A DNA stretch of 12,500 bases from Theodoxus fluviatilis (GCA_034096865.1 JAWQFJ010026723.1:22501-35000); one strand, 5' to 3'. Counted from the first letter of the stretch, positions 1-8,537 are shown. Translations and numbers: made by a program. The notes: generated by a model not told the origin, from the sequence alone.

Positions 1-600
1 GGTCTGTAAAGGGGATCTGAAGACGGAGTGAATCGTGCCTGAAGATATTTTGCCACATGTGTCCGGTCTTCCCCAAAAGAGTTGCTCAAACCCTTGATGG
101 ATTTAAAATGTTTATGGCTTCGTCGAGTGCACGAAATGCTTTCAAGATGATACCAAATGTTCTATGATATGTGCAGCTATTGCTGAGTTACGACAATTTG
201 AGTACGTATGTTCCCCAAAAGAGATTGTCAAGAAAACAGCTTTTCTAGTTTGAGTCATATTTTGCATAGCAACTCCGTACTTGTAATCAAGCTACATCAA
301 TGAAATTTGGCCCAGAGCTAATTCTTACATACATCTATCAACAGCCAGTGAAGCTGAGCCAGGCGTTTCTATGAGATCCCGTGGCGAGTCACCATACCAA
401 CACTTGGCCGATCTGTTTGCGAGCACGACAAAAGCGATGATGATGAGGTGGGATGTTATACAATCAGATGAAGTTTTTTCCCACACTGAAATTGCGTTGC
501 CAATCTAAGGACGTATAAAATAATTATTTTGCAGTAGATTTAATATTTGAAACTCTCGGATAATACGTATGAATAGTTCAGCCTTCTGAATCGAGTTATA
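1..600. other. Non-coding stretch, no gene recognised
   Basis: No open frame of useful length and no recognisable RNA gene. The only internal repetition I see is a 13-base direct repeat, TTCCCCAAAAGAG, at 69-81 and 211-223. Base composition is balanced to AT-rich. It could be intergenic, intronic or UTR. Confidence 0.6.
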
Positions 601-615
601 TTTCAAACTCGCTGG

Positions 616-1194
616 AGCGCTTCCCTTGGGTGAATTTTCGGTCGTGTCTCGAATTTAACAAAGTATCACAGCGACTCATTTTGGGAGAACGGTCACATTG
701 CGCAGTTTGTGGCCTAAGGCTCGTTCAGTCAGGAGTACGAAGCGCTGCATGAGCGCTTCATGTTGGCAAATGAGCGCTGTTTGCTTCTCGTGAACGCTTA
801 CAAATTTAGAGAAGCGTTTCACTTTTAAAGGGAGGTAAATCTTCTGCGCCGCATGTTGTGTTGCTAGACGCTAAAGATGTTTTCTTTGCCACAGACATCG
901 TTTATGCACGTTTAAATGTATTCTGCATGAATAAAGTCTACTACTGTGTCATCCTTACCTGCCATTAATCGCGCATTCAGAGCGCTTGGGGCAAATAAAG
1001 CTCGTTCCCCAGTCCCAAAATGGTGTTTCTGCGGGTTATTTTACGCATCAACGGCCAGTGCGAGATTGAGGACGCCATTTTGAGAATTGTGTGAATCACC
1101 TCGGATGCGCTCTTCTCTGTGCTGCCAGCGCTGAGTGAAGCACGCCCCAAAATTGCCGTTCAGGAGTGAAGTACATGCAGCGCTTCGCAGCGCT
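616..1194. repeat. Cluster of AGCGCT palindromes with a degenerate duplication
   Basis: The palindrome AGCGCT occurs at 616, 741, 752, 773, 981, 1127, 1179 and 1189, eight times in about 580 bp, where about 0.14 would be expected at equal base frequencies. Two parts look like diverged copies of each other. Around 724-792 and 1159-1208 both hold, in order, GTTCAG, AGGAGT, paired GCGCT cores and CTCGTGAAC. Two AATAAA hexamers (930-935 and 994-999) lie inside the interval and could be a polyadenylation signal for a plus-strand gene ending here, but no such gene is visible. Most likely a decayed repeat element; its identity is unknown. Confidence 0.45.
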
Positions 1195-1714
1195 GCGCCT
1201 CGTGAACAAGCCTCTAGTGTCTCGTGGCAAAGAGTCGGAAGGCCAGGATGTCCGTTTGGATTCGAAGGTGGGGGGACTTAGAAGCTGCGGAAGGAAAGGG
1301 GTCAGGGTGGTGGAGGGGCAGGGTGTGTGGGTGGGTATGGGTATGGAAATAAATGTCTGCGTGGCAGATACTGTCATGTGAATGCAAAGGTTGTAAAGTC
1401 AAATCTTCAGCAGAGATTGTATCGCTACAATATTGCACACCATTCATTCACTTCGGGCTGTCTTGTTTCTTTGTCAAGCCTCCCTCCGTGGCCGAGTCTC
1501 TGTTTCTCAGTTTGCAGTCTCTGGACACTTCACCGACCGTGTGTGTGTTCCCTGGCCTGTGGGGAAAATGCTCTGCGGAGCCTTGAGAACCCAGCAGACT
1601 GAAGACTTTCTGAACTCAAAATGTGGCAGGAAACCATATTTGTATAAAACATGGTGTGCAAAGAAAGAATTGTTTAAGTTGTAAAAAACAACTCATCAAA
1701 TAAAACCTAGGCGG
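1195..1714. other. Non-coding stretch, no gene recognised
   Basis: Open frames here are short, overlap one another on both strands and match nothing I know. The 1265-1345 part is G-rich with GGGTGTGGGTGGGTATGGG-type runs. An AATAAA hexamer at 1699-1704 precedes the next coding-like patch. No function is assigned. Confidence 0.5.
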
Positions 1715-1916
1715 ATGGCTCCAAAGCCTTTAGAACAAGATGAAAGTCAACAGGTTGTTACAACTGGTACGATTACAGAGACTTCTTCAGGCTCATGGAA
1801 CCTTAGTGGACGAGAAGTCCTCACTACAAGTGGACGATACAACCTGTGACTCCCTTGTCCTTGCTCCCTCAGCAGTCGTTAATGGAAATGATGCAGACTT
1901 TGGCTTGGCATTCAGG
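1715..1916 (+). other. Weak coding-like patch with splice-like signals
   Basis: An ATG at 1715 opens a 44-codon frame ending in TGA at 1847-1849. Its product is rich in Thr, Ser, Gly, Glu and Gln and starts MAPKPLEQDESQQ. Immediately after comes a pyrimidine tract (1850-1870) and an AG at 1871-1872, which resembles a 3' splice site. A donor-like CAGG|GTAATG follows with GT at 1917-1918. These would bound a 44-base exon (1873-1916). A different frame, from ATG 1740, stays open to 2180 across the same area. I recognise no family in any of these products. This may be chance. Confidence 0.15.
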
Positions 1917-2210
1917 GTAATGTCACTCACAGAATGTCTGCCACCATCAGCGCCAGCTAGCTGCCATACGGCGCCTCTGTGGCAGCGTGGGGACTGGCTG
2001 TCGCAAGTGACTGGCACCGTCCAAGGCCCCCGAGCCAGTAGTGGCGTGTCACAGAGAATGAGGCCACCGTGGATTTCACCCTGCCCACCCCAGGGCGTCT
2101 TTCCAAGATGGCCGAATGAGCTGTCAGAGAGGATCAACACGGCTAGAGGCTCCCGTGGGGTGACTTCCGCTTCTATCTAGGTCAAGCTCACAGCTTTCCG
2201 TGGAATCAGC
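1917..2210. other. GC-rich stretch without recognised gene
   Basis: This part is clearly GC-richer than its flanks, with overlapping open frames on both strands (plus to 2180, minus 2140-1793). Neither product shows a recognisable domain, signal peptide or membrane segment. GC content alone could keep these frames open. It contains a CAAGATGGCCG motif at about 2104, similar to YY1-type sites, with no other promoter evidence. Confidence 0.3.
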
Positions 2211-2290
2211 GATACTATAGTAACTGGATAGCTGTCTGCGCTAAACGCGTCTGCCAGTGCCGTTTCGCGCAGAAAACCAGAGCTGAGGCA
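2211..2290 (+). repeat. Possible diverged repeat, copy A
   Basis: Starts with GATACTATAG, the same ten bases that open copy B at 2679. A CCAGTG core follows 43 bases later (41 in copy B), then a similar string ending in GCGC and AGA. The central part aligns poorly, so this is a tentative pairing. It may be an old short interspersed or miniature inverted-repeat element. Confidence 0.22.
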
Positions 2291-2565
2291 CTGCTCTCTT
2301 CCGGTCTAAGTCTAGGCAGGTTTCATTGTCCGCACAGCAATAGAATGTAATGGTTATTTCTTGTGCTGTGCTTTATCATCTCTAGCTGAATTCAGTTGTG
2401 CAAAAACATGATGTAATTTGCGGATTGTAGAGTCAGAGGTTGAAGTTGGACTGACAATTCGTTGAATATGAAGTGTGTTCTTTGACGTAGCGTCTGCTTA
2501 AAAGCACAATGGAACAATTCCAGCTATATCCAGCGTCTGTGGGATTCAGAGGGTTTTGACACAAC

Positions 2566-2688
2566 ATACCAGGAAATAACTGTGCAATTGTTGGTTGTGG
2601 AGCCTACACAGGCCGAAATAGAGGGCTGTCGTTTCACAGAATAAGAAAACACAACGATCCTGAATGGGAGCGAGCAGAGATACTATAG
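2566..2688 (+). pseudogene. THAP zinc-finger N-terminal relic, decayed
   Basis: THAP domains are C2CH zinc-coordinating, sequence-specific DNA-binding modules found in animal transcription factors and P-element-type transposases. The frame from 2581 gives CAIVGC (C-x4-C), then YTGRNRGLSFHRI, then DPEWERAEIL and an in-frame TAG at 2686-2688. This matches the first half of the domain: the Cys pair, the aromatic-plus-SFHR core and the Trp-containing helix. The second half, with C-x2-H and the AVPTIF-type box, is absent in every downstream frame I checked. The codon five before the first Cys is ATA (2566-2568), in the position where THAP proteins usually start with Met-Pro, so a single base change appears to have removed the start. 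A TGA lies three codons further upstream. The alternative is an internal exon starting after a CAG at about 2572, but the TAG just before the only nearby GT argues against a working donor. I infer a dead gene or transposase fragment. Confidence 0.6.
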
Positions 2689-2755
2689 GTTTCTCCCTTT
2701 GCGAGTCATCGCGTTAGCGCCAGTGGCGGTATGCGCGTCAGAGAGCAGACGACGC
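2679..2755 (+). repeat. Possible diverged repeat, copy B, abutting the THAP relic
   Basis: Begins with GATACTATAG, shared with 2211-2220, and contains TTAGCGCCAGTGGCGGTATG followed by GCGC and AGAG. The TAG that ends the THAP reading frame is part of the shared ten-mer. The THAP similarity therefore stops where this repeat would start, as if an insertion or rearrangement truncated it. The TAGCGCCAGTGG string also resembles a pol III A box, but I see no B box at proper spacing. Confidence 0.22.
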
Positions 2756-3621
2756 GTTCTCACATGTACTGACTGCTATGCCACTATGTAGAAGACAAGT
2801 GGAGTGCAATGGTGCTCAGCATTTCACATACGTTTAAGAAACGTTTAGCAGCAGTGCCTCTGACTTGCAACACCATCCTGCTTATTAAAAATATATTTTG
2901 TGATTGATAACATCATTGCCAACTGACTTCATGAAGCGTCTACTCGCTCTTTGTCTTTCATGTATTATCTCGGTCATAAATGTTACACTCATCTACACTG
3001 TCCGAGCTAATGTAGCTATAGATTGACAGTTATGTACAATATACTATTTCAATGTTCATTCTTTCTTTTCAACTACTTATTTTCAGTAAATGCTGCGTAT
3101 TTACCTCAAGTATCTCCTCGATTAGCTGCTCCATTCTGTAATCTCGGAAACCGGAAATGATCGTTGCCCCATTGAAGGCAGAGCTGCGCAGACTGTACTG
3201 CGACTATATTTAGACTATACACTGAGAGGTGAAGTCAGCAGTCCATTATATATAGTGTCTCTGGTGGAACAAAGTCACCTACCGACCTTGCCCAGCTTAC
3301 TGTCGTGTGGCACATTTGCCAGCTGCTTCCCGCTGGATTTGCATACTGTGAACTGGACTTGTCTTCTGCGAAGTGGACTCGCGTATGTCTTGCCTTCTTT
3401 CTCTTACTGACCATATGTGCTGCCTGCTGTCCTGCATATTCTTTGGCCACTGCATGTTGTAGGCCGGTTCTGCTGGCTCTTGGCCTCGCCTGCCCTGTCT
3501 GTAGTCTGCTGTAGGCCATGTCTTGTTTCTGTTAGCCTAGCACACTTTTTGTCTGCAAACAGTTGTCGCGTCTTCTGTCGAATGATTTTGCCCACTCCGT
3601 GCGTTAATTCTGTTGTTACTG
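2756..3621. other. Non-coding stretch, pyrimidine-rich toward its end
   Basis: No recognised gene. A TATATATAG string at about 3247-3255 is TATA-box-like but nothing convincing follows. From about 3300 the plus strand becomes rich in C and T with many TGCC, CTGCTG and TTGTTT words, which opens frames giving Cys- and Leu-rich peptides. That composition leads into the minisatellite at 3622 and probably shares its origin. Confidence 0.45.
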
Positions 3622-3903
3622 TTTGGTGTCTTTTGCCTCGACCTCATTGTTGTACTGTGTTGTTGCTGTTTGGTGTCTTTTGCCTCGACCTCATTGTTGT
3701 ACTGTGTATGTGCTGTTTGGTGTCTTTTGCCTTGACCTCATTGTTGTACTGTGTATGTGCTGTTCGGTGTCTTTTGCCTCGACCTCATTGTTGTACTGTG
3801 TATGTGCTGTTTGGTGGCTTTTGCCTCGATCTCATTGTTGTACTGTGTTGTTGCTGTTTGGTGTCTTTTGCCTCGACCTCATTGTTGTACTGTGTTGTTG
3901 GCT
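3622..3903 (+). repeat. 47-bp minisatellite, six copies
   Basis: Copies begin TTTGGTGTC (or close variants) at 3622, 3669, 3716, 3763, 3810 and 3857, exactly 47 bases apart, and the array ends near 3903. A partial copy (TGTTGTTACTG) precedes the first. Two subtypes alternate in the second half of the unit: GTGTTGTTGCTG and GTGTATGTGCTG. Other differences are single bases (TTCGG at 3763, GGTGGC at 3810, TTGACC at 3731-3736). Because 47 is not a multiple of three, each successive copy is read in a new frame, yet the plus strand has only one stop inside the array (TGA at 3733-3735). This explains the long overlapping open frames (3417-3974, 3623-4219, 3751-4065). Their Leu/Cys/Val-rich products are very likely not real proteins. 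Confidence 0.92.
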
Positions 3904-4678
3904 CCGTGTTTACCGTTTGTTGGATCTGCCTGCCCCTTCCCAACTGCGATTCAACTGTATCTGCCTACAGCTAGCCCGTGGCTCTGGCTTCAGTCCGCGC
4001 ACACGTTCTGCTGTAGATCTCCATGTAGTGGTGTTGGTCCTCTCACTACTGCAACGTCAGTCTGATTTAGACTCTGCAAAGCCCCACATTGTCGGTGGGA
4101 ACGTCCTATGGAGGCTGCCTACGACTGCACCAGAAACCTCTCCTGCTATATCAGTTGTTTGCCTGTCAACACGCGGAAACAATCTTTTCTCCTGTTTCTG
4201 TTTACGAATGGAATTATGAAGGCTTTGTGTTATCAGCTCAGGAAACACTTTGCAATTGTTTGAGGAATAAACTGAGCTCCTTTTGGCGGAAAGAAATGAC
4301 AAAAGCTAGTGGAAGAATCAATGAAGCGTTTCATTTCATACTCTCATTAAAATGGATGAATCTTTCATCAGACAAAAATCGATATGTTGGACAGTTGTGT
4401 TTCATCAGTTATTGTCTTCTTCAGCTCCGTGTGAGACTGCACGCGTCCGTGCATGTATATGTGACCGCGCGTGCCTACGTGTGCGAGCGAGCACACGCAA
4501 GGGATAACTTGGTCACGGGTAGTACATGCCGAACAGTGATGATAAAAAAACGAAGATAATTTTCCCACAGTTTGAAAATTTATTGTCATCTCATGAGAAA
4601 TGTGTGTAAAGCAACATTGCGTCTCTGAACAGAAGATAAAGATCTGTCAAAGAGCATATTTCAATTGTCCATTTTTCC
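3904..4678. other. Non-coding stretch after the minisatellite
   Basis: The open frame from ATG 4089 (156 codons) matches no family I know and ends in low-complexity Arg/Ala/Val sequence from a CG/TG-rich patch at 4440-4500. That patch is partly alternating purine-pyrimidine. Nothing else stands out. Confidence 0.45.
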
Positions 4679-4745
4679 AGGGGTAAAGAGGGGTTAGAGG
4701 ATAAGGGGGATATGTAGGAATGGGAGGTGGGGGTGGATAAGAATG
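4679..4745 (+). other. G-rich tract with quadruplex potential
   Basis: Five runs of three or more G (GGGG, GGGG, GGGGG, GGG, GGGGG) are spaced by 6-15 bases on the plus strand. Some loops are long, so any intramolecular quadruplex would be a loose one. It is almost pure purine on this strand. Confidence 0.4.
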
Positions 4746-6271
4746 CTTGAGCAAAACTGCAAAACTGAACGCAAATTTACTTTGCCCTTGATAATGCACA
4801 TGAAAAGAGTACAAAATAAGTCATACCAATCGGCTGGAAAATGACACAAAAATCATCAAAGGAACCCTCTAGGACGAAAACACACGACAAATAAACTGGA
4901 ATTCACCTATTTTACAAGTATGAGATCATTGTGCGTGAAAAGATGACATGAGGGCCAGTTGAAACGACGACCGTTTTGACTGACAGCTCAATAAGTTCGT
5001 TTACGAGGATCTAGGAAGCTATGTACAGCAGTGATATAATCTTTTCCTAAATCTGTGACACCGTTAGCCTCAGCTGTGTCATTTCATGAATGCTATCACA
5101 GAGGAAGTTTTCCGTCCTGTCGTGACTTGCTCTTTTCCTGCACATTAAAACTTCTCGTCGTTCAGCCGCCCACAGCTTGCAGCAACAAGTAAAATGCAGC
5201 CTATATTACTCTGACGATTCTATTGCAAAGAACGGGTTCAACATCCCTATGGATGCAACAAACGCATGTTGCAGTCCAGTGAAGTAGAACGCACTGTTCT
5301 TATCCAAATGTTGATACAGAGCTTATGCGTTGACTCGCTTGCACTGGTCTGATGACAATCTAAAGTCAATGGGGGTTTTCTCCAAATAATAGATTGTGCA
5401 CTCTTAGCACAAGAAGAGTCAACAAAATATGTGAAATTATCAGCATAGTAATACTTTTGTTTGCATGACTAACGCCATAAAAACAGTCCGGAAATTCTGC
5501 AGACGATACATGACCAAAAGCAGAGGCGAAGGTGCACGATTTCGCACCTCTCAGAAAATACGTTGTTCCCAACCACAAGCGCGCCTGCATCACATCACAT
5601 TACACGTAATACTGTCGTCTTTAGGGCGTACCCGACAAAACTCCACGACACAACATGTCCAAGTGTACACAGTGTCAAGGAAACTCCTGGAAATTTTTGC
5701 ACGAGAACACGTTGCAGAGATCTTTGGGCTCCCTGCGTCTCTGTCCGTTTTGATCTGACACAAAGATAGTATGGTGAGCACAACGATTATTTCTACAAAA
5801 TCTGAAGTTTTAAAATAAACGAAATTTCAGATTCAAAAGTTCTTGTAAGAGTAGCAAAATCGTTCTCATCTGCCAATACCATGCACAGAATTGCCATCGC
5901 ATCGTAAAGTCAACATCGGGGATTTGCAAACCTTTGCTATTTTGAAACCCCTGAAAGAGACAAAATATATGTGCGCTGCACACAGGTTGGCTCCATATTC
6001 ACTCCTTGTCGCCTAGCTCGACGCGGCTGCTTCGTGTGAGCTAACTTCAGCACTGCACTTGGACTAACAGCTCTTGTACTCACAGTGACATTTGGATCCT
6101 CGTCCTTCGTGAGAAAGTTTCATTCCAGGCTTCAGACACGATCAAAAACTTATTCACGCCGTCGAGGTCATGTCATAAGATATTCTCACCAGATTCCCAC
6201 GATTAGATGCGTTTTTAAGGTTTGGTATCCAAAGTGAATCCTGTGCGTTTGTTACGGTGGGGATTTAAAGA

Positions 6272-6272
<1 letters not shown>
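4746..6272. other. AT-leaning non-coding stretch, no gene recognised
   Basis: About 1.5 kb with no supported gene. A plus frame from 5465 to 5758 (97 codons) and shorter overlapping frames on both strands have no recognisable domain. A small inverted repeat, GGTGC at 5531-5535 with GCACC at 5544-5548, can also pair alternatively as GCGAA (5526-5530) with TTCGC (5541-5545). No RNA gene was recognised. Confidence 0.5.
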
Positions 6273-6350
<78 letters not shown>

Positions 6351-6351
6351 T

Positions 6352-6385
<34 letters not shown>

Positions 6386-6394
6386 TAGGGTTAG
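6273..6394 (+). repeat. Compound microsatellite (TG)n-(GA)n-G11
   Basis: (TG) runs from 6273 to about 6352 with one A interruption at 6344. (GA) continues to 6371 and is followed by eleven G at 6372-6382. TTAGGGTTAG, 1.7 units of the animal telomere repeat, follows at 6385-6394. The minus strand reads as poly-(CA)/(TC), which creates a long Thr-His and Ser-Leu frame that is not a gene. Confidence 0.95.
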
Positions 6395-6926
6395 AAAGTC
6401 CGTTTGCAAATGTATGGAAGTACGGATGAATGTGTGTTGTGCTTGAATGCGTGTGAATGTGTGTGTGGGCGCGTGGGTGTGAAAATAGTTTTCTCTGTTA
6501 AATAAATTTAACTTTTTTGCCTTTTTTCCCATCTTAAAACCGCTTATCCATTAGCCCACATGTTGAGCAAGTTGTGTTCACTCAACACAAAAAGCAAGCT
6601 AAACTGCTAGCTCGAGTCTGTGACGAACGTTTCTTTTATCATCTTACTTTTTCCATTCAAAGCACTCATAAGATAAGGATGACGTTAGAGCGAATGATTT
6701 TGAAATTGTGCAGAAGCAATAATCATCGATGAACATCACTCTCTATCGACACAAAGTGGCACATCCGTAATCGATCATGTGTGCGCCACTAGGGGTAGAC
6801 TGATATTGGAGAGGTAGTAAGTTACAAGTCAGTCCTCCACAAAGTCATATACACTCCAAAATATATCTAAGCAGGCACACCATAGATCATCTTTGCATCG
6901 CCCTCCACACCGCGGGATATCACAGA
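6395..6926. other. Non-coding stretch, no gene recognised
   Basis: A TG-rich patch to about 6480 is a decayed continuation of the microsatellite. The remainder has no open frame or RNA-like structure that I can support. Confidence 0.55.
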
Positions 6927-6965
6927 TGGCAGAGTGCGTCAAAGGAGAGGCCGGGGTTGCAATCC
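6927..6965 (+). repeat. Possible tRNA-like (SINE-type) fragment
   Basis: TGGCAGAGTGC at 6927-6937 resembles the pol III A box (TGGCNNAGTGG). GGTTGCAATCC at 6955-6965 resembles the B box (GGTTCGANTCC). Their starts are 28 bases apart, shorter than the roughly 40-plus in an intact tRNA, so if real it is a decayed tRNA-derived element with a deletion. No cloverleaf can be drawn. This is not a functional tRNA. Confidence 0.22.
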
Positions 6966-7326
6966 GTATTCACCGCTAGGCAATCTCAAGAGCCAGCACG
7001 TCCTACCTGAGGGTTTGGGGGTTGGAACAACTATACGGAAAAATCTCGTGACGAAGTATCCTAATTTGCCTACCTACCCGCAATGCAGACTGTGCGTGGT
7101 GACTATAACAGTACTCCTATACACATACAACACACACACACACCCACACACCTCTGCCCCAAGTATCCAAGGATACGTGTAAACAGAGAATCAGCGTGCT
7201 GTGTGCACGTCACGCTGCTATCCTACGCGTTTGCCAACCCGTCCGCGATTTTAGCGAGCAAACTCTGACGCACGCAACACCCTGAAATAGTTGCCCCACG
7301 TTCCTATCGGAACAGAGGTTGTCAAG
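6966..7326. other. Non-coding stretch with a short (CA)n run
   Basis: An interrupted (CA)n run sits at about 7129-7152. Two short overlapping plus frames cross it and show no domain. Nothing else is supported. Confidence 0.5.
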
Positions 7327-7402
7327 ATACCTCTATCTGACCAAGCTACCTCTATCTGACCAAGCTACCTCTATCTGACCAAGCTACCTCTATCTGACCA
7401 AG
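7327..7402 (+). repeat. 19-bp tandem repeat, four copies
   Basis: The unit CTACCTCTATCTGACCAAG is repeated at 7346, 7365 and 7384. A first copy at 7327 differs only at its first base (ATACCTC...). The copies are otherwise identical, which suggests recent expansion. Flanking sequence is unique and no gene overlaps. Confidence 0.95.
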
Positions 7403-7638
7403 CTACGCTAACAGCAAGTCGATCAACACTTCATCCACAAACCAGCGTGGATGCAAAAATCATCGAGTCGCAGGTCTGACTAAAAGAATCATGTTAGACC
7501 CTGCCAAAAAACTTCATTCAATTCAAACAACTCGCAACTTCCTGGCGAAAAACGCCAGAAAAAAATAAGACACTAAGGAATGCCGCATTCTCACGGGAAA
7601 AACCGCGACTGCAGTTGACCTGTTGGTGACAACGCTGT
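7403..7638. other. Short unique spacer between two tandem arrays
   Basis: AC-rich and A-rich sequence with no open frame of note. It separates the 19-bp array from the pentamer satellite. Confidence 0.5.
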
Positions 7639-8052
7639 GCACTTTACTGCAGTGCTCTGCTCTGCTCTGCACTTCTCTGCTCTGCTCTGCACTTCTCTGC
7701 ACTTTACTGCACTTTACTGCAGTGCTCTGCTCTGCTCTTTACTGCACTGCTCTGCACTTTACTGCACTTTACTGCACTGCTCTGCACTTCTCTGCTCTGC
7801 TCTGTACTTCTCTGCTCTGCTCTGCTCTTTACTGCACTGCTCTGCACTTTACTGCACTTTACTGCACTGCTCTGCAGTGCTCTGCTCTGCTCTTTACTGC
7901 ACTGCTCTGCACTTTACTGCACTTTACTGCACTTTACTGCACTGCTCTGCTCTGCACTTTACTGCACTGCTCTGCTTTGCTCTGCATCTGCACTGCACTG
8001 CTCTGCACTGCAATGCACTTTACTGCACTGCTCTGCACTGCACTGCACTGCA
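7639..8052 (+). repeat. Pentamer-based satellite of CTGCW/TTTAC words
   Basis: About 415 bp built almost wholly from five-base words such as TGCTC, TGCAC, TTCTC, TTTAC and TGCAG. A higher-order block beginning TCTTTACTGCACTGC recurs at 7736, 7826 and 7891, spacings of 90 and 65 that keep the pentamer phase. Phase breaks near 7976-8010. No TAA, TAG or TGA can be made from these words on the plus strand, so all plus frames stay open and produce Leu/Cys/Thr/His peptides that I do not regard as genes. On the minus strand, downstream of the bZIP stop, it reads as GCAGAGCAG and GCAGTAAAGTGCAG and carries about 15 AGTAAA hexamers, a known weak variant of the polyadenylation signal. Confidence 0.93.
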
Positions 8053-8079
8053 TCTTCCCGGAATCTATGCACGCATGCA

Positions 8080-8151
8080 GTGTATTCAGTGAATACACGA
8101 GTGGCGAATGGCCACCTCCAAGAAAGATAAATCTTGAATATTTGAATATTC
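8080..8151 (-). other. Three consecutive perfect hairpins
   Basis: First, GTGTATTC (8080-8087) pairs with GAATACAC (8091-8098) across a three-base loop. Second, GTGGC (8101-8105) pairs with GCCAC (8111-8115) across five bases. Third, GAATATT (8136-8142) pairs with AATATTC (8145-8151) across two bases; this could equally be a duplex palindrome. All lie 390-465 bases past the stop codon of the minus-strand bZIP exon, so they could be in its 3' UTR. The transcript end is unknown. One ATTTA pentamer on the minus strand lies between hairpins two and three. Confidence 0.5.
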
Positions 8152-8537
8152 AGAGAACAGTTCAAATTTTCCCAAACAACACACTTTTGAAAGCTAGCAC
8201 TACTCTAACTGCACGAGGCCATTTGGACAGAAGATAATTCTAATGCCATTTCCTCAGCCAAATCTAGAAATCTCCTGAAAGGAATCTGAAAGACAATTCC
8301 ATTATTCCAAAGGATGAAAGCGATGGACAGTGCCCGTGGCACGGGAGCACCCTTCTTGCTTGTCCTCCACCCCACCCACTCCTCTCCTTGCACAGGTCCA
8401 ACAGCTCTGTCTTTTGAAAAAATCACTTGTCACGGAAGAAAACAACCGCCAGTAGGGTTCAACAAAGTCCAAAAAGAGGCTGATGACATCACGAGCGAGG
8501 CAGTTGTCTCGTCATGCCTCCGTCTTTGCAGCACTGG
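8152..8537 (-). other. Presumed 3' UTR or downstream flank of the bZIP exon
   Basis: No coding frame of its own is recognised. On the minus strand there is no canonical AATAAA or ATTAAA between the stop codon and the pentamer satellite, so the transcript end cannot be placed. A second CRE-like site, TGACATCA, lies at 8484-8491. Confidence 0.4.

Noticed and set aside
2104..2114. YY1-like CAAGATGGCCG as a promoter mark
   Set aside because: No supported exon follows, and a single short site is weak evidence.
3247..3255. TATATATAG as a TATA box
   Set aside because: AT-rich chance match, with no credible transcript or coding start downstream.
3417..4219. Long plus-strand open frames of 185 and 198 codons
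   Set aside because: They run through the 47-bp minisatellite, whose plus strand almost lacks stops in any frame. The products are repeat-derived Leu/Cys/Val strings without a domain.
5465..5758. 97-codon plus-strand frame
   Set aside because: No recognisable motif, no codon bias, and overlapping frames on both strands of similar length.
7623..8237. 204-codon Leu/Cys/Thr-rich open frame
   Set aside because: It follows from pentamer words that cannot form stop codons on this strand; overlapping frames are equally open.
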